Shown here one piece after another: positions 6,826 to 10,560 of a DNA stretch of 10,560 nt. The DNA is from Rikenellaceae bacterium (GTDB lineage Bacteria; Bacteroidota; Bacteroidia; Bacteroidales; UBA932). The first letter of the stretch is position 1, and every line of letters begins with the position of its first letter. The stretch covers positions 21,745 to 32,304 of the forward strand of contig DOSU01000007.1 in assembly GCA_003513895.1 (NCBI GenBank), read 5' to 3'. The notes beneath the pieces are model-generated. The model ran no database searches and was not told the DNA's origin. It saw only the letters and a program-made list of their open reading frames with translations. The translations under genes were made by a program, and so were the position numbers.

Positions 6826-8492
6826 GCAGTAAAGTTGGATTTAAGACCAACAGTTCTGTTGTAAACAAAATTCTCAGGTGTGCTGTCCGAATCTTTTATA
6901 AAGTATCCAAGTCTTTCGAACTGTACCGGAATTGTAGATGTATCGGCAAAAAGATCGGGTTCTACATGACCTTGTGAAACTTCCAGCGAATTCGGATTCA
7001 AATAGTCTTTAAAGTTTTTGTCCTCAGGTATGGAATCCATATCCTGCTCGGTAAACAGCCTGTCGAACAGTCTTATTTCGGCAATTTTTGAATGACTGGC
7101 ACTTACCCAGTGAATAGTTCCTTTCACAGAACGCCACTCTCCCACTCCCGGTTTAGTTGAAGGGTCGTAAGTACAAATTATCTCTGTAATTTCTCCATTT
7201 TCGTTTTTAATAACCTCTTCACATTTAATTATATATGAATATTTCAAACGAACTTCCCCACCCGGCTTTAATCTGAAGTATTTTCTTGAAGGTTCTTCCA
7301 TAAAGTCTTCTCTCTCAATAAGCAACTCTTTCGAAAATGGTATTGATCTTGTTCCTGCTTCGGGATTTTCCGGATTCACCGGAGCATTGAAATATTCAGT
7401 TTTATCTCCCGGAAAGTTTGATACAGTGAGCTTTATTGGGTTTAATACTGCCATGTACCTGTTTGAACGTTTGTTAAGGTCTTCCCTTACACACCATTCA
7501 AGAAGAGAGATGTCAATAATGTTGTCTCTTTTTGCCACTCCTACTTTATCGGCAAAGAGCCTGATGCTTTCGGGTGTAAAGCCCCTTCTTCTCAAGCCGC
7601 AAATAGTTGGCATTCTTGCATCGTCCCATCCGGAAACCAAATTATCTTTAACAAGCTCCAGCAGCTTTCTTTTACTCATAACAGTATAGGTAAGGTTAAG
7701 ACGAGCAAACTCAAATTGCCTTGAGCGGAATATTCCAAGTTTTTCTATGAACCAGTCGTACAAAGGACGATGTACGTCAAATTCAAGAGTACAAATTGAA
7801 TGAGTTATATTTTCAAGAGAGTCGCACTGACCATGGGCATAGTCGTACATTGGGTAAATGCACCAATTGTTGCCGGTCCTGTGATGATGTGCATGAATTA
7901 TTCTGTATAAAATCGGGTCTCTCATGAGCATGTTTGAGTGACCCATATCAATCTTAGCCCTTAAAACTTTCTCGCCGTCGGCATATTTTCCATCCCTCAT
8001 TGCGGCAAAAAGTTCCAGATTTTCGGCAATGCTTCTGTTCGAGTATGGGCTTGAATTCCCGGCCTGTGTTACACTTCCGCGATTGAGACGAATCTCTTCC
8101 TGCGTTTGGTCGTCCACATATGCAAGTCCTTTTTTAATGAGTTCCTGCGCCCAGATGTAGAGCTGTTCAAAATAGTCTGAAGCATAAAGTTCCTTAGCCC
8201 AGTCGAATCCCAGCCATTTAACATCTTCTTTGATCGAATCTACATATTCAACATCTTCTTTTGTTGGGTTTGTATCGTCGAACCTCAGATTTGTTTCCCC
8301 TCCATATTTTTTTGCAAGACCAAAATTAAGGCAGATGCTCTTTGCGTGGCCTATGTGTAAATAGCCGTTAGGTTCGGGAGGAAAGCGGGTTAGAATTGAT
8401 TTATGAAGACCTTCTTGAAGGTCTCTCTCTACAATCTCTTCCAAAAAATTCAGTTGCCTCTCCTCTGTCTGTTCTCTTTTGATCTCTTCCAT
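6822..8492 (-). CDS. glnS: Glutaminyl-tRNA synthetase
   Basis: GlnRS is a cytoplasmic class I synthetase that charges tRNA-Gln with glutamine directly, so the cell need not rely on the GatCAB transamidation route for this tRNA. The 556-residue product is almost the length of the E. coli enzyme. The Rossmann catalytic domain has RFPPEPNGYLHIGHAKS with the HIGH box at 46-49. PPEPNG rather than the PSPTG of GluRS marks it as GlnRS. FDDTNP is at 71-76, CDSLENITHSICTLEF at 223-238 and the KMSKS-type loop VMSKRKL at 271-277. The C-terminal beta-barrel anticodon-binding domain begins near 345 and contains EYFNAPVNPENPEAG and IHWVSASHS. The ATG at 8492 precedes an acidic, charged N-terminal stretch. 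The gene is monocistronic as seen here, convergent with the MATE gene and divergent from yicC. Confidence 0.97.
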   Translation of the reverse strand: MEEIKREQTEERQLNFLEEIVERDLQEGLHKSILTRFPPEPNGYLHIGHAKSICLNFGLAKKYGGETNLRFDDTNPTKEDVEYVDSIKEDVKWLGFDWAKELYASDYFEQLYIWAQELIKKGLAYVDDQTQEEIRLNRGSVTQAGNSSPYSNRSIAENLELFAAMRDGKYADGEKVLRAKIDMGHSNMLMRDPILYRIIHAHHHRTGNNWCIYPMYDYAHGQCDSLENITHSICTLEFDVHRPLYDWFIEKLGIFRSRQFEFARLNLTYTVMSKRKLLELVKDNLVSGWDDARMPTICGLRRRGFTPESIRLFADKVGVAKRDNIIDISLLEWCVREDLNKRSNRYMAVLNPIKLTVSNFPGDKTEYFNAPVNPENPEAGTRSIPFSKELLIEREDFMEEPSRKYFRLKPGGEVRLKYSYIIKCEEVIKNENGEITEIICTYDPSTKPGVGEWRSVKGTIHWVSASHSKIAEIRLFDRLFTEQDMDSIPEDKNFKDYLNPNSLEVSQGHVEPDLFADTSTIPVQFERLGYFIKDSDSTPENFVYNRTVGLKSNFTA

Positions 8493-8602
8493 ATGAAATG
8501 ATTATTTAACCCGCAAATATAAGATTTCTTAGCCGAAATATGGATTAACATACGCCTAAATGTATAACTTTGCCAATAGTACTACCAATAAAAAATAAAA
8601 CG
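8493..8602. promoter_or_regulatory. Divergent glnS/yicC promoter region
   Basis: This 110-base spacer between divergent genes holds an exact TAnnTTTG box on each strand. Minus strand: TATATTTG at 8521-8514, 21 bases before the glnS ATG. Plus strand: TAACTTTG at 8565-8572, 30 bases before the yicC ATG and identical to the box before recG. The two boxes are 43 bases apart. I see no convincing TTTG at the -33 position for either, so the calls rest on the -7 boxes and their placement. No T-box, riboswitch or clear operator stands out. Confidence 0.55.
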
Positions 8603-9475
8603 ATGGTTCAATCAATGACTGGCTACGGAAAGGCAGAGTGCCTGTACAACGACATTAAAATTGTTGTGGAGATTCGTTCTGTAAATGGAAAAGGGTCGGA
8701 TGTGGCTCTTAAAACACAAGCTATTCCAAGAGAAAGAGAATATGAAGTGCGCCAGATTATATCCTCTGCTCTAATGAGAGGCAGTATTGATTTGTTTGCA
8801 ACGGTTGAATACCTTACAGAGAACAGCAGCCGAAAAATCAACAAAGATGTTTTTACTTCCTACTACAATCAGATTAATGAGATGAACAATTCTCTCCCGA
8901 AAAAGCTTAGCGACGATGCTCTTCTCGGGATTATACTTAAAATGCCGGATGTGCTTGAGAATAATAAAAAATCCGACGACACTGATATATGGGAACCCCT
9001 TAAACAGTGCATTATTGATGCAATATCCGGACTTGTAGAATTTCGTAAGGCCGAGGGCAAAAAACTTGATGAGGAGATCAGATCCAGAGTGGCCTTTATT
9101 ATTGAATATCTTGGAAAAGTTGAGAGTTACGAATCCGAGAGGACGGAGTCTGTAAGGCAGAGAATAACTTCCAGGCTGGAAGAGATAAAAGGGGAAATAG
9201 ACAATAACCGCCTTGAGCAGGAAATTATCTACTATCTGGAAAAACTAGACATTACAGAGGAAAAGGTAAGGCTCACCCAACACTGCAAATATTTTAACGA
9301 AACACTGGACAAGGAAGAATACCCCGGTAAAAAGCTTGGATTTATAGCTCAGGAGATTGGCAGGGAGATAAATACTCTTGGGTCAAAGGCCAATCATGCC
9401 GAGATTCAGCGATGGGTAGTAAGGATGAAGGACGAACTTGAAAAAATTAAAGAGCAGTCTCTCAACATTTTGTGA
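8603..9475 (+). CDS. yicC: YicC/YloC family endoribonuclease
   Basis: The YicC/YloC family is widespread in bacteria, and its E. coli and B. subtilis members have been reported as endoribonucleases. I give 290 residues from ATG 8603, close to the usual length of about 290. The N-terminal domain (about 1-155) opens with the signature MVQSMTGYGKAE and contains VEIRSVNGKG (22-31). The middle is a long charged helical region (about 155-210). The conserved C-terminal domain contains LDITEEKVRLTQH (215-227), PGKKLGFIAQEIGREINTLGSKAN (positions 241-264) and a final helical segment. A TTG 33 bases upstream (8570) is in frame, but it falls inside the -7 promoter box and would add residues the family lacks, so I reject it. 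In many bacteria this gene precedes or neighbours gmk; here a secreted protein gene follows instead. The family call is firm; the exact RNA targets are unknown. Confidence 0.93.
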   Translation: MVQSMTGYGKAECLYNDIKIVVEIRSVNGKGSDVALKTQAIPREREYEVRQIISSALMRGSIDLFATVEYLTENSSRKINKDVFTSYYNQINEMNNSLPKKLSDDALLGIILKMPDVLENNKKSDDTDIWEPLKQCIIDAISGLVEFRKAEGKKLDEEIRSRVAFIIEYLGKVESYESERTESVRQRITSRLEEIKGEIDNNRLEQEIIYYLEKLDITEEKVRLTQHCKYFNETLDKEEYPGKKLGFIAQEIGREINTLGSKANHAEIQRWVVRMKDELEKIKEQSLNIL

Positions 9476-9492
9476 TTATTTTTCAAAATAAT
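9475..9492 (+). terminator. AT-only hairpin after yicC
   Basis: ATTATTTT (9475-9482) is followed by TC and the exact reverse complement AAAATAAT (9485-9492). The repeat starts on the last base of the yicC stop codon. It is a perfect 8-base inverted repeat with only A/T pairs; allowing for a minimum four-base loop, the RNA stem would be 7 pairs. A five-T run follows at 9499-9503. It could be a weak terminator or processing site, but an all-A/T stem is unstable and such palindromes can arise by chance in AT-rich spacers. Confidence 0.3.
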
Positions 9493-9495
9493 TGC

Positions 9496-9554
9496 AACTT
9501 TTTAAAATATGGCTTCGTCTATAATGCAGAAAAACAAAATAACTTTTTTAAAAT
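9496..9554 (+). repeat. Near-direct repeat AACTTTTT(T)AAAAT
   Basis: AACTTTTTAAAAT (9496-9508) recurs as AACTTTTTTAAAAT (9541-9554), differing only by one extra T, with starts 45 bases apart. Both copies lie upstream of the secreted-protein start at 9572. The second is embedded in ATAACTTTTTT, one base off the TAnnTTTG promoter box. They could be tandem promoter or regulator sites for this gene, or low-complexity coincidence. The 96-base spacer holds nothing else I can identify. Confidence 0.3.
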
Positions 9555-9571
9555 CTCAATTTCTCTGCATC

Positions 9572-10525
9572 ATGAAAACCACAATTTCAACCCTCGCCCT
9601 AGCCTTATTAATTTCTGCCACAAGTTTGACAGTTTCGGCTAAAACCAACATCGCATTCCTCTCCAATCCGGATTACGACGCATCTGTGCTTGTTCAATCC
9701 GCTTTAAGAAACATCTCAAAAAACTACAGTAAGAATGATAGCTTTGTATCTGCTTATTATAAGGAGATCATAACAAAAGACGATAAAGCTGTTTCTCTTT
9801 CCGAAGCTATTCTTGATATTAACAAAGCGTCTTACCTCACATCGAAGTCCGACCAAATTGCAATTAAAGCAGTTCGCGCAAACAACAAATCAAAAACTTC
9901 TTTGCCTTTTGCTGTTAAATTACAGGGAGGCCCCAACACAGCGCTTATGATTGACCTTGTAAAATATCCTTTCCTTGGTTGCGATCCTTCCAAGATAAAC
10001 GATTTTTACACTTTCGATTACGATTCTCCGGTTAACATCGACAATAAACTATTCTACGTTGTTAAGTTTGACCAGAAGTATTTGGGAGAAGATATCCTAT
10101 TCAGGGGAAAACTGTTCATAGAGGCAAATTCACATGCCATTGGCAAAGTAGAGTTTGCTATGAACGTAGAAAAACGCGGCGATGCCTACCTAGCATTTGT
10201 AAAGGAAAAACCTGCTTATCTTCAGCTAAGTGTTAAATATGCAAATTATACAGTTGGATACAAAGAGTACAACAACAAATGGTACTACGATTACTCAAGA
10301 TCCGATGTGAAATTTGAAGCCAAAAACAAGAAAAGAAATATCGACAGCGAATATATCTTAAGCTCAAAAATGGTTATAACTCAAGTTTACACTCAAACTG
10401 CAAATAAGATGGATAAAAACAATGTGCTCAGATACTCCGATATTCTTTCCGAGAAAACAAGAACAGGAGACGACAGCCTTATTTGGGAACTGTACGACGA
10501 AATGATGTTGCTTGCAATGCTATAA
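9572..10525 (+). CDS. Secreted protein of unknown function, Bacteroidota type
   Basis: I cannot assign a function. From ATG 9572 the product is 317 residues with a clear Sec signal peptide: MKTT, a hydrophobic core of about 5-18, and probable cleavage after VSA (residue 23). The mature part begins NPDYDASVLVQSALRNISKNY and continues with AYYKEII (61-67), VKLQGGPNTAL (115-125), FRGKLFIEANSHAI (177-190) and NNKWYYDYSRSD (234-245). It is rich in Tyr, Lys and aromatic beta-strand-like segments. From memory of family patterns, this resembles the region that follows the carboxypeptidase-like regulatory domain in some Bacteroidota envelope proteins, but that N-terminal domain is absent here. The C-terminus (DDSLIWELYDEMMLLAML) is also short. 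An upstream in-frame ATG at 9509 would add 21 polar residues before the signal peptide, so I reject it. It is probably periplasmic or surface-associated; no lipobox cysteine or sorting domain is visible. It starts 96 bases after yicC, so co-transcription is uncertain. Confidence 0.75.
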   Translation: MKTTISTLALALLISATSLTVSAKTNIAFLSNPDYDASVLVQSALRNISKNYSKNDSFVSAYYKEIITKDDKAVSLSEAILDINKASYLTSKSDQIAIKAVRANNKSKTSLPFAVKLQGGPNTALMIDLVKYPFLGCDPSKINDFYTFDYDSPVNIDNKLFYVVKFDQKYLGEDILFRGKLFIEANSHAIGKVEFAMNVEKRGDAYLAFVKEKPAYLQLSVKYANYTVGYKEYNNKWYYDYSRSDVKFEAKNKKRNIDSEYILSSKMVITQVYTQTANKMDKNNVLRYSDILSEKTRTGDDSLIWELYDEMMLLAML

Positions 10526-10560
10526 ATCTACCTAAACAATTATATATAAATGAGGCTCAT

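Noticed and set aside
8570..8602. TTG start giving yicC 11 extra residues
   Set aside because: The TTG lies within the TAACTTTG promoter box, and the family N-terminus normally begins at the SMTGYG segment just after ATG 8603.
9509..9571. Upstream ATG adding 21 residues to the secreted protein
   Set aside because: The extension is polar and precedes a typical signal peptide that starts at ATG 9572. It also covers one copy of the AT-rich repeat, which suggests non-coding spacer.
10550..10560. Possible next gene start (ATG 10550) coinciding with the palindrome ATGAG-G-CTCAT at the window edge
   Set aside because: Only about four codons are visible, and an 11-base odd palindrome at a cut edge is too short to interpret. 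It could be the start of a gene 24 bases after the previous stop, but nothing supports it.
1..10560. Search for CRISPR arrays, tRNAs, insertion sequences, phage or defence genes, toxin-antitoxin pairs
   Set aside because: No repeated spacers, cloverleaf-like segments, transposase motifs, terminal repeats or unexplained small gene pairs were seen. Almost every base is accounted for by conserved core genes.

Overview
The window looks like an ordinary chromosomal, housekeeping segment of a member of the Bacteroidota, probably a Bacteroidales-type lineage. The evidence is the moderately AT-rich composition, A/T-rich gene starts that mostly lack Shine-Dalgarno sequences, several upstream boxes matching the Bacteroidota -7 consensus TAnnTTTG, a bacterial GlnRS, and a secreted protein of a type I know only from this phylum. 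Placement below phylum is inference. Coding density is very high and no stretch of more than about 110 bases lacks a gene.

Layout. On the minus strand at the left edge, pdxA (vitamin B6 synthesis) runs into rnhA (RNase HI, cut by the window edge) with an 8-base stop/start overlap. A 64-base divergent spacer leads to a plus-strand run of four tightly packed genes: recG (branch-migrating helicase), nfo (endonuclease IV), an exported MsrB-MsrA fusion, and a MATE-family exporter. The gaps are 23, 11 and 15 bases, so they are probably one transcription unit. The MATE gene converges on glnS (minus strand), with the stops 5 bases apart and a perfect short palindrome across both. From the glnS upstream region, a divergent spacer with a promoter box on each strand leads to yicC (endoribonuclease family). 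This is followed, after a spacer with an AT-only hairpin and a near-repeat, by a small secreted protein of unassigned function.

How the genes fit together. The recG-nfo-msrBA-MATE run has a loose damage-repair and stress theme: replication-fork rescue, AP-site and oxidised 3'-end repair, repair of oxidised methionine in exported proteins, and export of toxic compounds. The rest is translation (GlnRS), cofactor synthesis (PdxA) and RNA metabolism (RNase HI, YicC).

Catalytic residues of the recognised enzymes are intact wherever I could check them, including all nine metal ligands of endonuclease IV. I see no mobile element, CRISPR array, tRNA or rRNA, phage gene, defence system or pseudogene. 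I found no evidence of an undescribed multi-gene system. The points most worth a second look are the possible leaderless recG transcript, the exported MsrBA fusion next to repair genes, the reduced secreted protein after yicC, and the palindromes at 6808-6825 and 9475-9492. Three published-style ORF starts (GTG 4480, TTG 8570, ATG 9509) are better moved downstream, to 4537, 8603 and 9572.
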